Position numbers and translations under genes: made by a program. The notes below the pieces were generated by a model. That model had not been told where the DNA came from. It ran no database searches and worked only from the letters and a program-made list of their open reading frames with translations. A DNA stretch of 64,000 bases from Microthyrium microscopicum (Eukaryota > Ascomycota > Dothideomycetes > Microthyriales > Microthyriaceae): the NCBI GenBank assembly GCA_010405405.1, contig MU004240.1:822217-886216 (forward strand). Direction: 5' to 3'. The first letter of the stretch is position 1; the number at the start of each line of letters is the position of its first letter. Of the stretch, positions 10,816 through 23,365 are shown one piece after another.

Positions 10816-12652
10816 ATGCTTTTTAGCCTAAGCAATGTTGTCAACACCTCCTTTGCGGTTGTAAGCATAACGGTTCTTGTAAGTTTTCTATCGATTCAAG
10901 AGAGTCAACTACTTATACAAGAACTAGTACCATGTTTGTCTTTGGGTATACAATTGGTTACTTCACCCTTTATCAAAAATTCCTGGACCATTGCTATGGG
11001 GCATAAGCGAAACGCCATTCAATCTCTCAATGATCAATGGAACATTTGTTCATGACGTTCACAAAATCCACCAGAAGTATGGACCTGTTGTTCGAATAGC
11101 ACCCAATGAGCTCTCGTTCATCACAGAACAAGCTCAGAGAGATATATACTCTCGCCGAGTGGAAGATGGCTACCCAATGCGAAAAGACCCAAATTTTAAT
11201 AGCGCAGCTCCGAACGGGGCATTTCCAATATCGTCGGCACCGAAAGAGGACCACATCAGACAACGAAGGGCATTGGCTCATGGATTCTCTGAAAAGGCCT
11301 TGTCTGAACAAGAGCCTCTGATTAGAAAGCATGTTGACTTGCTCATGACTAAACTGCAAAACGCTTCTAGCCAGAACAATGGCACTACGGTTCTGGACAT
11401 TGGAAAATATTTCAATTTTGCAATATTCGACATCTTCGGTGACCTTGGATTTGGAGAGTCATTCAATTGTCTGGTAGAGGAGCGATATCACAAGTGGACA
11501 ACCTTGCTCCCATACTTTCCGAAGGCTGGTTTGATGGCGAAGAGTCTCAAGGGCTACGGCATTCTATCTCCGTTGTTGATGCTGCTGCTGGTTCCGAAAC
11601 AAGTTATATCTGGAGCCAAAGATCACTGGAATCTTTGTGTCGAAAAGGTATTATTTCTCTCTCCTGACTTATCTCTCTGTCCACTTGATACTACGAATTC
11701 GTTATCCTGTTGGCATACAATGCAATATCGGACGTAATAGTCAGATGAACCTTCTACTCATATGTCGATACGGTACTATAGCATTTCTTTCACTAACGAA
11801 AACAGGTCAACCAGAGATTCGAACGAACCACCAACCGCAAGGACATCATGTCATATATCTTGAAAAATAAGGATAACAAGTCAGACACTTTTCTCAGTGT
11901 CCCTGAGCTAGAAGCAACCGGCTACATCCTCATATTCGCCGGAGCAGAAACTACAGCGTCAAATCTTTCTGCTACAATCTCTTATCTCGTGAGATACCCA
12001 GCAAAATTCGCAAAGTTACGAGACGAGATCCGCAGTCAATTTTCTGCTGCGGAGGACATTTCTTTTCGCAATACAACTGCGACTCATCTTCCATATATGC
12101 ATGCAGTGATCCAAGAAAGTATGCGATTGGCACCACCAGTGGCGGGAAACATGCCCCGAGTAGTGCCGGAAGGGGGTGGAACGATTGACGATCAAATGTA
12201 TCCAGGAGGTGTAAGTATTTTGTCCAGTGTTGCTCACTATCCGCCTGGTTGCTAACTGCTTGTTGAAGACTATTGTTGGGACTGCCGTATATGCAACTCA
12301 GCGATCTGCTATGAACTTTACATATCCAAACTCTTTCATCCCCGAGCGCTGGCTGAACACCAACCACCCAAACTACACCTGCGACTCCTCAGATCCTCCA
12401 TTCGGAAAGGAAACTTTCGTTACAGACCAGAAAGGTGCCGCCCAACCATTCTCAGTGGGACCTAGGAACTGTATTGGAATGAACTTGGCAATGGCCGAGA
12501 TCCGACTCGTGTTGGCATTGTTCATTTTCAATTTCAATGTGAGCTCACCAGCTGGTACGGAGCCGATGGTTTGGGAAGATCAGAAGACGTACAACAACTG
12601 GGTGAGAACGCCAATGGATATCGAGATATCGCTGGCCAAGTCGAAAAGCTAG
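10816..12652 (+). CDS. Cytochrome P450 monooxygenase
   Basis: A heme-thiolate monooxygenase anchored in the endoplasmic reticulum. Four exons (10816-10878, 10928-11647, 11806-12210, 12269-12652) encode 523 residues, full length for a fungal microsomal P450. The N-terminal hydrophobic anchor is followed by the HPLSKIPGPLLW hinge. The I-helix oxygen-binding motif is AGAETT (306-311), the K-helix ExxR is ESMR (364-367), PERW follows at about 421-424, and the heme loop FSVGPRNCIG (457-466) holds the ligand Cys464. All key residues are present, so the enzyme should be active. The look is of the CYP65/isotrichodermin C-15 hydroxylase-like group common in secondary metabolism, but that placement is tentative. 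With the nearby reductase and regulator it suggests a small biosynthetic locus. A reductase partner (CPR) is not in the window. Confidence 0.93.
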
Positions 12653-13546
12653 GCTACGTTCATAGACAGGAATTGCTCGTGTTTCGTACCGCAGAATAAC
12701 ACTTTAACGAGGTCCTTTGACCTGCATGTTTTGCCTAGTTGTCTGTAATCATGGCCCCAAAAACGTATAGCAACCTTAGCACTATGCGACTTAAGGATAG
12801 TGAGCGATGTCAGACTGATAGAACAATTAGCGGACGAGCAGTATGAGAAATTCGAACATAGACATGCGATACAAATATGCACTTGAAAAAGTCAGGATGT
12901 GAAGCTTAGGGATTTATTGCCAATGGAGGATGCAAAGCCTATTTCTTCTTAGATTAAGTTGTATGAATATTGCTTCCTGGCCAGCAAGACGGAAGCAACC
13001 TAATGAGCTCAACATTAGAGATCAAATGTACAGGCACTGCTAAAACCCATTTCGCAATTACTATGGAAGCATCAAAAGCTGCAATACTGCTGGCGTTAAA
13101 AGGCTCTTGCTTACCCACTATACCACCCGTTCGAGCTGTGGTTTGCTCAACGCCCTTTGCTCAAGGGCAACTTCGCCTGCCTCTCTGTGATGTCAGGGAC
13201 TTGACGATCAGCTTGCTGCTGGATTGACGATTAGTGTCACAGATAATCTCACCAAGAGGCGAGGCAAGAAAGCTCATGTTATGACAAAAATATACATTGA
13301 AAGAGAACCTAGATCCATACATAGAGTTCCTAAAACACAAGATTGGGATATCAAGCAGCCCACACCAACAACAGCCCTTCATATATTGGTACTGACAAAT
13401 ACCCAGGTACGCTCGATTTTTATCATGTCGTGAGTGAGCAACCGGATATTACAAAAAGCAACCAAGCGGACGCTCAAAGATTGCGCCAACAAAAACAACA
13501 AAACTCTGATTGAGTTTGACATTGCACAAACGCAACATCAGTTTGC
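12653..13546. other. Intergenic, no supported gene
   Basis: This lies between the convergent P450 and GH16 genes. Several short frames overlap here without family character. A tRNA-like A-box around 13,100 on the minus strand has no matching B-box or cloverleaf (see rejected items). Confidence 0.5.
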
Positions 13547-14757
13547 TTATCGGTAGTGAGCCAGCGACTTTTGGCTGCCAATTGTTGATGCGCGGTCAGC
13601 GTTGTAGCGTTTTTGCCATTCGACGGCTTCTTTCTGCTGGGCTTCCCATTCGGCGTCAGCCTTGGCGGCTTCTTTGAGGCCCTTGCGGGTAGAGCGAATG
13701 CAGAGGAAGAGGATGGTGAGAACGAAGAGAGCGAAGCCTGCGATGGAGCCGATGATGATTCCGGCACGGGTGGCTGGTGAGAGTGCTCGCCAGTGGGCAC
13801 CGGGTCCGATGGGAGTGTTCAAGGCTTGGACAATGAGGGATGTTCCCCTGTGATATGATTAGTACGAGGTCAAGTAGAAGGCTCAACAAGTAACTTACGC
13901 TTTGGTCTTGATACTTTGGTAGCTTCCGGTCATATCTCCGTATGAGTACTCAGCACCAGTGCTGCCATCCTGGATATACACATTCTTGACGTTCATTGTC
14001 CATGGACCCTTTGTGTAGTCGGTGGTCGCTTCGGCCCACTCTTGAACACCCTTTGGCTCTGCTGGATCACCAGCGGCCCAGGCACCAAGATAGATCTTCA
14101 TTGGTGTTTGTGGATATTGCTGTCCGCCGAGAGCATCGCCGTAGTTCAGTGTGCGGAGCGATCTTCCATCGATCAACCATTCTAACTTATCCTTGGTCCA
14201 GGTGATGGTGTAGTTGTGGAAGTTGTCTTGAGGCGAAGGGCTAACTGGATAGTAGATGGCTCGGTTGTATGTGGTGGTGTTGCCTTTGCCAAAGTAGTTG
14301 GTTTCGACATGTGTTTTGTTTGAACCGAGAATCTGACAGAGTATTAGAGTACGACTTCACAGCTAGACCAGAGATCACCTACCTCCCAATCAATCTCATC
14401 GAGATCATCAGAGAGCAACACAATGCTGCTCACGATACCAGGACCATCCGAACATCGCATGACCACTGATACTGAACCCCACATGATATAGAAGTTTGTG
14501 TTCATGGTGGGACTATCGCCATGCTTTGCGATGGAAAAGACTGAACCATTGCCTCCAAAGGTAATTGGCGTGGATGTTTGGTTCCATACCGACGGGTTTG
14601 TCACACTGCTGGTGAAGTCGAAATCGGCGTATTGTCCCAGGGCCTCATCGGCGGGACAGGTTGAGTTGAGAGGGTTGCATGTTGTCGATGTTTGTGCAAG
14701 CACAGCACTACCAAAGGCAGCAATGGCTAGGACAGCCGAGCGAAATAATCGAGACAT
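13547..14757 (-). CDS. GH16 cell-wall transglycosylase, Crh/Utr2-like
   Basis: Predicted extracellular enzyme linking chitin to beta-glucan in the cell wall. Exons 14757-14383, 14332-13899 and 13847-13547 (minus strand) encode 369 residues. A signal peptide (MSRLFRSAVLAIAAFGSAVLA) is followed by cysteines typical of Crh proteins and the GH16 catalytic motif DEIDWE (120-125), lying exactly at the end of exon 1 with nucleophile and acid/base residues present. Further conserved pieces are HNYTITWTKDKLEWLIDG, RTLNYGD and MKIYLGAWAAGDP. Instead of the usual Ser/Thr-rich GPI tail, the C-terminus has a membrane helix (about 298-320) followed by about 50 charged residues, a cytoplasmic tail. Crh members with this arrangement are less familiar to me. 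Assignment to GH16 is firm; the Crh subgroup is likely. Confidence 0.9.
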
Positions 14758-16329
14758 CCTTTTGTGGATGATGGATGGATGAAAAGGTTGACACGGAATT
14801 CTACTGGAGAGTAGGACCCAAAGGAGAAGCGAGAAGGAGAGTGTTGCACTATTGGATTCCGGGAAGCTTCGAGGGAGTGTGGTCAGTCGCGATAGACTGA
14901 GTAGGAAGGAGCGAGTGCTAAGGTGGCAATTGCTCTAGATGGAGAAGGAACGACGTGGTGTTGTGGTTAATGAACGTGTCTTGGAAGCATTCCTCGAGAA
15001 TATAAGTTTCAAATCCGGTGTTATCAAGTCAACATCTAGGCCGTTAAGATCCAGCTAAACGGCGTTGGAGATTTGAAGGAGAATTGAGAGAGTGACTGGT
15101 ATCACTATTGGCGGTTGAAGAGAGGTGAGGTTGAACGTGATGGAGAGGACGAAGCAAAGAAAGAGGTTCACGACAAACGAGCTCGGTCAGTTCAAGGCGC
15201 GTGCTTGGTCTTCATCTTCGCTCCCTTGGAAGGCTTGAGGCTTGGACAGTGGACTCTTCAGTCTTGACAAAGAGGTCGAAGCGGGTTTGCGCCCCTGCTG
15301 GGTGGTATCGCAAAGAGGTACAAGATAGCTGCCATTGGCTGGACGCGTCTTTGCCTATCTGAAAAGGGATTGGGAGATGATTAGTAGGCGCCACTTGATG
15401 GCTGCCCAGAGCCGACCATGTGGAGTTGCTGTGCTGTGGTGCCTCACCAAGTGCGCCCAAGAGCGATGATTTTCTTGGAGACTTGCAGAAAAGACCTGGT
15501 CAAGCAATTTGAACCTGCATCTGACCTGCAGCCAATTGGTAGAGGGTCCCTTGAAGCTTCACGCGAGCCTCCTGTTCATCCGCCCATCTGTAGATCGCGT
15601 GTTTTATGTTTCCACCTTGAGCAACCACACTGAAGATACCAAGTAACGCTACCATATCATTCTACTAAATAAAGGACTTTGAACATCTAGCTTTTGCTGC
15701 TCAATACCCGCCCAGAACCATCATGTGTCCTATCTGTAGACAACGCTGCAGGTTCATCAATGATCAAGCAAGGTGTTTTTGCTCCCTAGATAAAAGGGGA
15801 AAGCCAATTGAATCCAAAGCGGTTGTGGCTCAACATTAAGTGAGCATCAAGAACGGTTAAAGCAAGGTTATCAGTGGTAGTGATTGGCTGTAACCCCTGA
15901 GAAGGCCGGTCCCGTCTTTGTTTGATGTCGCATCCTTGTCCAACGCCAGTCTCCAGACTCCAGCATTTGTACTTTTTGTTGTCTTGACATGAACCTCACA
16001 ACTTCCGCTGTCGATCAATATGCCGATAAACACAACCATTTCCCGCCCATTTTCCGCCATTCGGTCTATTTCTAGCTGGTAATATTGACTGTGTTATCTG
16101 CCCATTCCGGAGTCGATGTAGCCGGATATGTGTGGACCCTTAGTACTTCTTATACTTTGCCATGAGTCGAAGAAGGCAAACCAACGACAGAACAAGCTCT
16201 CGTATCGAATACTTGCAGGAACAATTGAACACAGCCACAACGGATAAGATGCCGTGAGCTTTTCATTTGAGGCCGTTCAAGAGTCAAAAGAGTCAAGACG
16301 ACGGCGGACGGTTAGTGGCAAAAGCTCAT
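14758..16329. other. Long intergenic stretch up to the AT-rich island
   Basis: This is promoter and flank of the GH16 gene. Overlapping short frames around 15,200-15,650 and 15,857-16,060 lack motifs or splice logic. GC is normal up to about 16,320 and then collapses at the island edge. No repeat or RNA gene was recognised. Confidence 0.5.
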
Positions 16330-16362
16330 AAGACCCGTTTAAAAACTTTACGCAACCTAAAA
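16330..16362 (+). repeat. Left terminal inverted repeat of the island
   Basis: It begins AAGACC and shares TTTAAAAACTTTAC and AACCTAAAA with the reverse complement of 51,209-51,241; 29 of 33 positions match and two of the four differences are C/T or G/A. The GC-normal host sequence stops right at its outer edge. Confidence 0.7.
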
Positions 16363-16364
16363 TA

Positions 16365-16404
16365 CTAAAACGCTAAAACGCTAAGACGCTAAAACACTAA
16401 AAAA
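16365..16404 (+). repeat. Subterminal 8-bp tandem repeat
   Basis: Five adjacent octamers of the type CTAAAACG follow directly inside the left inverted repeat, decaying into A-rich sequence with AAAAAGC units. Subterminal arrays of this kind are often transposase-binding regions in DNA transposons; here that is inference. Confidence 0.6.
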
Positions 16405-19400
16405 GCAAAAAAGCAAAAAATTAAAAAATTAACATCTATAAAAATTAACTTAGTAATCTTTAGAACTAGCGAGATTTAAACCTATAATTATTACCTTATT
16501 AAAGTGCTACTTTCCTACTTAGCTATAGTTCTAATTTCTTTAGGATTAGGGTTATTATATATTTATATATATACCTATACTATAATTATTATACTTTTCT
16601 TTTTAGAATTTTAGCTATATATTTATAAAATCTATTAGTCTTATAATTTTTACCTTAATACTATAAGTATTATAAATTTAACTCTAACTATTAGTAATAA
16701 ATAAAAATCTTTATTACTTTATTAGTATAGTTATAACTACTCTAAAATAGCTAAAAAGAGAATATAATAACTCTCTACTAGCTAATAAAGTATTCTTACT
16801 ACTTAAAAATAATTATAACTTCTAATAAACTAAATAATAAAGTAAATAATATATATATCTTAGTTAATAGAAGCTTAAACCTTTTTTAAGTTAACGCGTT
16901 AACTTTTTCTATAAAGCTATATTTATTTCTAAACTTAATTTTCTCTACTTTACTTTACTACTCTACTTTACTACTATAATATAAACCTTTATTGTACTTA
17001 GTAGTTCTACTAAACTATTATTACTTAAAGATAACTTTTTAAAAGCTAACCTAATAATAAAATTATAGGCTATACTATATAAATCTAGTCTTATTAAACT
17101 AGCCTCTACGCCTTAAAAGTTAAACTTCTAATAAGACTATAACTTTAAACCTTCTTTAGCTTTTACTTCCTAAAAGTTAAATTTCTAACTAAACTATAAC
17201 TTTAAACCTCTAGCTTTTAAAAGTATAATACCCTTATTAGATACTCTACTTCTTAAAATTATAAGTATAAGCTATCTACTACTTTAAAATATATTAAAAG
17301 CTAATTCTAGTAATAGAAATAACTTTTATTATAAAGTTCCTAAGGTATATATCTATAAAGTAAGATATTCTTTATTACTTACTAGTATTTTTACTATTAT
17401 ATAAATAAAATAGTAGCCTTTAATATTTAAAGATAAGTAATATTCTTTAATTACTAAGTATATTATTTCCTTTTCTTAACTTTTATATTATAATAACTTA
17501 AATATTACTTAACTCTATTATACTTTAAGGATTTAACTTAATATAAAGCCTTTAAACTTTATAAAATATTATTAAATAAGGACTTACTTATTTAGGTATA
17601 TCTAAAAAACTTTACTAAAAAGCTTTTTCTTACTATAGTACTCTATAATACTTTCCTTACTAACTATTATAAAAACTTACTAATAAGTTACTACTCTATA
17701 TATAGTTATTTTATAAAAACTAGTATATTACTAATTATTTTTAAGATTTACTAGGAAAACCTAAAAAATACGTCTATTACTAAATAGTTATTTTAAATTT
17801 ATACCTAAAGATAATTTTTATAAGTCTCTATTAAGAATAATATAGTTAAATATCTAACTATTAAAACTTTAAAAATACTAGTATAAAATAAATATAATAT
17901 TAGGACTTAACTAGCTAAGTAAAGTAACCTTATAAAATTAGTTAATCTTTACTATAAGCCTATTATATTATTATAAAGTTAAGACTCTAATAGTAAAATA
18001 GAAAAAGAGCTAGAAGAGAATAATAAGGAAATAGAGAGCTTATAATAATAATACTAGTATTAGCTTCTAGTATATATATCTATATTATATTAATACTAAT
18101 TCTCTAGTTTACTCCTACTAAGCTTTTTTACTATAGTAAGCTATTACAAAATCTTACTATTAAAAATAATAATAAGACCTTTTATTATTATAATAATTAG
18201 TAAGCCTATAGTAATAATTAGTAAGACTTAAATATTTATAAAAGATTAGCTCTTCTTTCTATCTTAAAGCTATATACTATAATACTTAAATCTTACTTTA
18301 TTCTACTAATAATAAAGGTTTAGGTCTTTCTTAATATTAAATTTTATTTCTATTAGAAATTAGGAAATAAGGCTTTATAAAATATATACTTATTAGTATT
18401 AAAATAGAAATCTTAGTAAATATAATAACTAAAGTAAAAGTTATAATACTCTTAGTATTATAAAATAGCTATTATATTATTAGAGTATCTAATTACTATC
18501 TAACTTCTATATTAAAAACTTACTATAGTAAATAAAAGGATCTAAAATAATACTACCTAATATTTTATAAAAAAGCTACTAATCTTTTACTTTTATTCCT
18601 ACGCGCTTTAATTATTCTCTTTTTATATATATAAAATAAACTTTAAATTTTATCTTCTTATTCTTTACTATCTATATACTATAAATAAACTTACTACTAT
18701 TTTTTATATTTTATAATATAGCTACTTTTAATCTTATACCTAACTAATAAAAAAGTCTTCCTTAGAGTAAAGTTATTATAATTATATTAGTAAGGCTTAA
18801 AAAGCTTAAAGCTAAACTTTTTATAAATAATATTATATAAATTCTAACCTTTAATAATTCTAATAATAATAAAAAAGATATATATATCTTTAATATTATA
18901 TAATTTCTTTACGTAGTTATAAAATATAACTAATACTACTTATAATATAACCTCCTTAAGCTTATTTTTAATAAGACTTTCTTTTCTAGATCTAGTATAT
19001 AGATACCTACTAAAGTATATATAAATATTATATAGTTTTAAGATTTATATTACTTCTTAATATACTCTATAAATATTATTAAAAGAAGCTACTATATAAA
19101 TTTACTCTTTATTATAATAAGTATAGCTATAGCTTATCCTAATTCTAGCTAACTTCTAGTAAGTATATATATTATTAATTCTTTCTTTTTAAAATACTAA
19201 TCTTTATTATAGATTTACATAAATAAAGGCTAATATACTAGATACTACCATTTATTACCCTAATACTTTAAACTATTAACTAAATAGTAGGCTTAGTACG
19301 TAAATCTATAAATAGCTAATAATAAGTATAGACTTTATAGAAGCATAACTAATCCTATTACTATTAATTAAGTTTACTAGGGATTAGACTTTATATATTA

Positions 19401-22400
19401 TTAGATAATTAAAGTAAAAACTTAAGTATACTATTATATAAATAGTTAAATAAAATTAGAACTTATATAATATCTTAAGTATATCTCTCTTATACTCTTA
19501 GAAATATTATAGCTTAATTTATAGTAAATACTAGCTTTATATATAAAGTAATAGTATAAAAAAAAAGTAGTATTAAAATAGATTTATCTTTAAAAAAAAG
19601 AGCCTACTTTTTATTCTAAAAAAATAAGATATAAATATAACGTTCTTACTAAGAATTAAACCTAAGACTTTATAATTTAAAGTATATTAAAAGTATATTA
19701 TGCTACTTAACTATAAGAACTAATTTTTCTAGAATAGTTATAGCTAAACCTAATATATAAAGTATATAGAACTTTAACTATTCTTATTATAGTAATATAC
19801 TTAATAATTTACTAAATATATAGGACATAGAATTAACTATAAAAATTAAAAGATATTAATTTATTAAAGCTATTTATTTAAGGTATAAAAATATATCTTA
19901 GAGGTATTAGAAAAATATATAAAAAACAATAAGTTAGTAAGCAAATTAAATATTATTAATATTATTTTAAACTAAAGAAGTAGTAAATAATAACTTATAT
20001 TAGAAGAATATAGCTATTAAAGATGCCTTAAAATAAATCCTATTCCTTTCCCTAAATATTTATAACTTATTAATTTTATATCTTAGCCTCTTATATAGAA
20101 ATAAAATAGAAGTAAAACTATTTATAGTCTAAAATATATCTAGCTATTTTTAATATAATATATAATAATAAAAGTACTTAATTAATACTTATAATAAATA
20201 AAAGAGACTAATTCTAAGCCTAAAGAAAGAGCTTTTATACTACAAAACTCTTTACCTCCTTAGTCTATTAGATCTAATATAAACTTTTAAATAAAATTCT
20301 AAAAGATTATATATATAGCCTTATAGTTCTACGTAACTTAAGCTATCTCTATTAAATTTACTATAATATTAAAAAGATATTTCTATATATTAGTTATATT
20401 TATATATAAAGCTAATATATTTTTAGTATAGACCTTAATAAATACTAAAATAATTATTTTCTATTACTATATAGTACTATATATAGAATCTTTAGAGTAA
20501 CTTATAAAATTAAAAATAGTCTTATATCTATAAAATTAAAGTATACTAATTTCTTAAATTATAGTAATAGTTTATATTTTAAAGTCTTTTATAGTTTTTT
20601 TAGAATAAGTAATAATATAGTATAGTCTAATAGTAATAACGTCTCTATATAATAGTAGTTAAATAAATTAATAACTAAATAGTAACTAATAGCTTAATAA
20701 AGGTTCTAAAGTTTCTAGATTAATATAAGCTAAAGCTATAATATAGCTAATATTAAGTAATTAGATATCTAGAACCTTTATAAGCATTTAGCTATAATTT
20801 AGGTAAAGGAGTTTAGTAAGAAATATTAAATACTCTAGTATAACTTATAATAATATATACTAAAGAGTTATAATACTAATAATTTATATAACTTTTAAAT
20901 TTTAGAGTAGATACTTTAACGCTTAATTAATTTTTTTAACTAAAGGATTACTCTAGTTAAGTATAAGATTATAAAAATTGCCTTTAATAGTAATAATATA
21001 AAGCTTATTATTAGAATTATTTAGTAAGTTAGCCTTCTAGAAATATATTATTACTACTTTAATGCTATTACTACTTAAGTTAATACTAACGTAATAAATA
21101 TTTAGATACTTCTTTAAGTTTCTAATATAAAGGCTAAGGTTTTTACTACTATAGCTAATATTTAAAACTAAACTATCTTAGTATATTACTATATTAAAGA
21201 ATCTATCTTTAGTAAGTATTTTTATAATATTATTACTAAGATCTTACTAAAACTAATTACCTATATAATTATTTTAGCCTTACTTATTTATAAACTACTA
21301 TACTTCTATATTATAGAATTTATATACTTCTTTCTTATTTATTATTTATTATACTATTATAAAGAACGTTAAAGAGGTATCTTATAAACTTAGTAGAGCC
21401 TTAGCTATATAAGAAAATATAAAAATTATTATTCTAAAAGAGTAAAGTTAATTAAATAGAGGCTTAAAAATTAGGGTTTATTATAACTAACCTATTAAAA
21501 AAAATAGGTAGTTATTAATAATAAAATTAGTTAAGGAGAAATTCTAGAGGTAGTAGTTAAAGAAATATTAAGAAGATATTAATAAAAAAGAGTTAATAGC
21601 TAAGAATTAATAAGAGGAAACTAATAAAAAATAGTTAACGTTAAAGAAGAGATAATAAAGAGGTATTAAAGTAATAAAACTATTTAAGGAGCTAAGAATA
21701 TTTAATTATATAGAAGTTAAGGAGTATATTAAAGAAGAAGTAGTAAAGTAATAAAGTAGATAAATTTATATTATTTAACTATAATAAAAGTTACTTAATA
21801 AGTATCTAATCTATAAATACGCTATACTTAAACTTAAAATTAATTAAGTAAAGCTAATATAAGTAAAATAAAAACTACTAATACTAATACCTTAAGAAGA
21901 TAACTAATTTAATTACGTATAATTTTAAAATTTTAATAGTAAATAATTATAAGGCTAGTACTATCTACTTAACTAGTATAATTAGTTTATTTATATATTA
22001 ATACTTCCTAAATAACTAATTAAACCCTTACTATATAGAAAAACCTTAGTTTATTATCTTATTTTATTATTAGGCTAATTTCTAAATATAATAGTTTAAA
22101 AATTCATTACTACTTTAAGAAAGAATTCCTTCACCCTTTAATTAAACTTCTTCCTTCTAGGTTACTATATAGTATTTTACCTTTCTATATTATAGATTAT
22201 AACTAGTATCTAGTAGTAAAGTAAGTCAAGGCGTCTTTATTATTACTTCTAAGAAAACCCCTTAAGTAATTTATTAAACTTATTAATATTAATACTACTA
22301 AAAATATTAATTAAGCTTAAAGATTAGCTTATTATAAGGTACTAGAGTAGGAAATATAAATAACCTTAAAGATAAAAGCTAATAATAGATATAATAACTA

Positions 22401-23005
22401 GCACGTTAATAATTAGTATCTAAGTAGCTAATTTAGTAGTCTTATTGCATTTTACTTTATTATTAATTTAAAATAAGAAGCTAAAGCTAATAGAGAAAAG
22501 TTATTAAGTTATATATAGAGTTATTAATAACTCTACCTCCTCTACTAGTAAGAAAAATTAATATAAACGTAAAAGATTAATTAATATAAAAATAAAGCTA
22601 ATTATAAAAGCTATTACTAAGTAGTAAATAAGAAGTCTAATAAAAATTAGGAAGCTACTCTAAGTTAATAATCTATATAATTATTAAGATATTATATTTA
22701 ATAAGGAGCTATTAAAGAATACTAAGTATAATATTATTATTATAAATTAAGTTATTTAATATATATAAAAATACTTTAAACTCTACTACCTTAATTAATA
22801 ATATTTTCTTTTAATAAATATTACTTATAATTATAGTTAACTTCTACTAAATATAGCAAAGTAGGGTAAAGAAATAGTAATAAGAATTAAATATATAATA
22901 TATTTACGTTAGACTCTTTAACTACTAAAGCTACTCTAAAAATAATTATAATTTTACTATAAAAAGCCTTTTTTAGTCTACTATTAATATCTATACTAAT
23001 AATAA
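16405..23005. other. Left segment of the older island element
   Basis: RIP-degraded sequence without an intact gene. A 57-bp direct duplication lies at 17,114-17,219. A plus-strand stretch at about 20,900-21,900 keeps codon-like structure with a basic and acidic coiled-coil flavour, suggesting a former gene, but no family could be named. Confidence 0.45.
17114..17219 (+). repeat. 57-bp direct tandem duplication
   Basis: TAAAAGTTAAA..TTCTAA starts at 17,114 and again at 17,171. The two units differ mostly by C/T changes, as expected from RIP acting on a pre-existing duplication. Confidence 0.55.
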
Positions 23006-23010
23006 CTTAT

Positions 23011-23237
23011 TATAACGAGCTACAGAACTTAGAGTAAGTAGATAATTAGATTATATTCTAGAATCTATAAATAGGAGAGAGAAAGAAGAAGATCTAGAAG
23101 AGCTATAGATCTATAAGGGATGTAAGTCTGCTTAGTAGATTCTTAGGCGTGCTAACCCCTTTAGGTTTAGCGTATAATCTTATAATAAGATCTTTCTTAT
23201 AATATTGCTATAAAGCCTATAAAGAGGAATTATTATA
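23011..23237 (-). repeat. LTR of Gypsy copy 1 (left; 3' LTR in coding sense)
   Basis: 227 bp, aligning without length change to the LTR at 30,438-30,664. The ancestral ends TGTAAT..ATTACA are inferred from the best-preserved LTR ends. Confidence 0.88.
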
Positions 23238-23310
23238 TAACTCTTTCCTTTAGTATAGCTCTCTAGGCTATAGATTACTAATTATAACTACTTTCCTAAT
23301 CTATTCTATT

Positions 23311-23365
23311 TTAATCTAGTCTAGTCTAGTCTAGTTTAGTCTAGTCTTATCTAGTCTAATAAACT
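23311..23365 (+). repeat. TAGTC pentanucleotide microsatellite, copy 1
   Basis: A run of TAGTC units sits just inside the left LTR. The same array occurs at the equivalent place in copy 2 (about 38,898-38,942), so it is an inherited part of the element, probably its 3' non-coding region. Confidence 0.7.

Noticed and set aside
13075-13150. tRNA-like A-box (GGTGGTATAGTGGG) on the minus strand
   Set aside because: No B-box at the right distance and no acceptor or anticodon stem can be paired, so no cloverleaf forms.
15212-15633. Opposed short frames left of the island
   Set aside because: Overlapping on both strands with no conserved motif; probably leader and promoter sequence of the GH16 gene.
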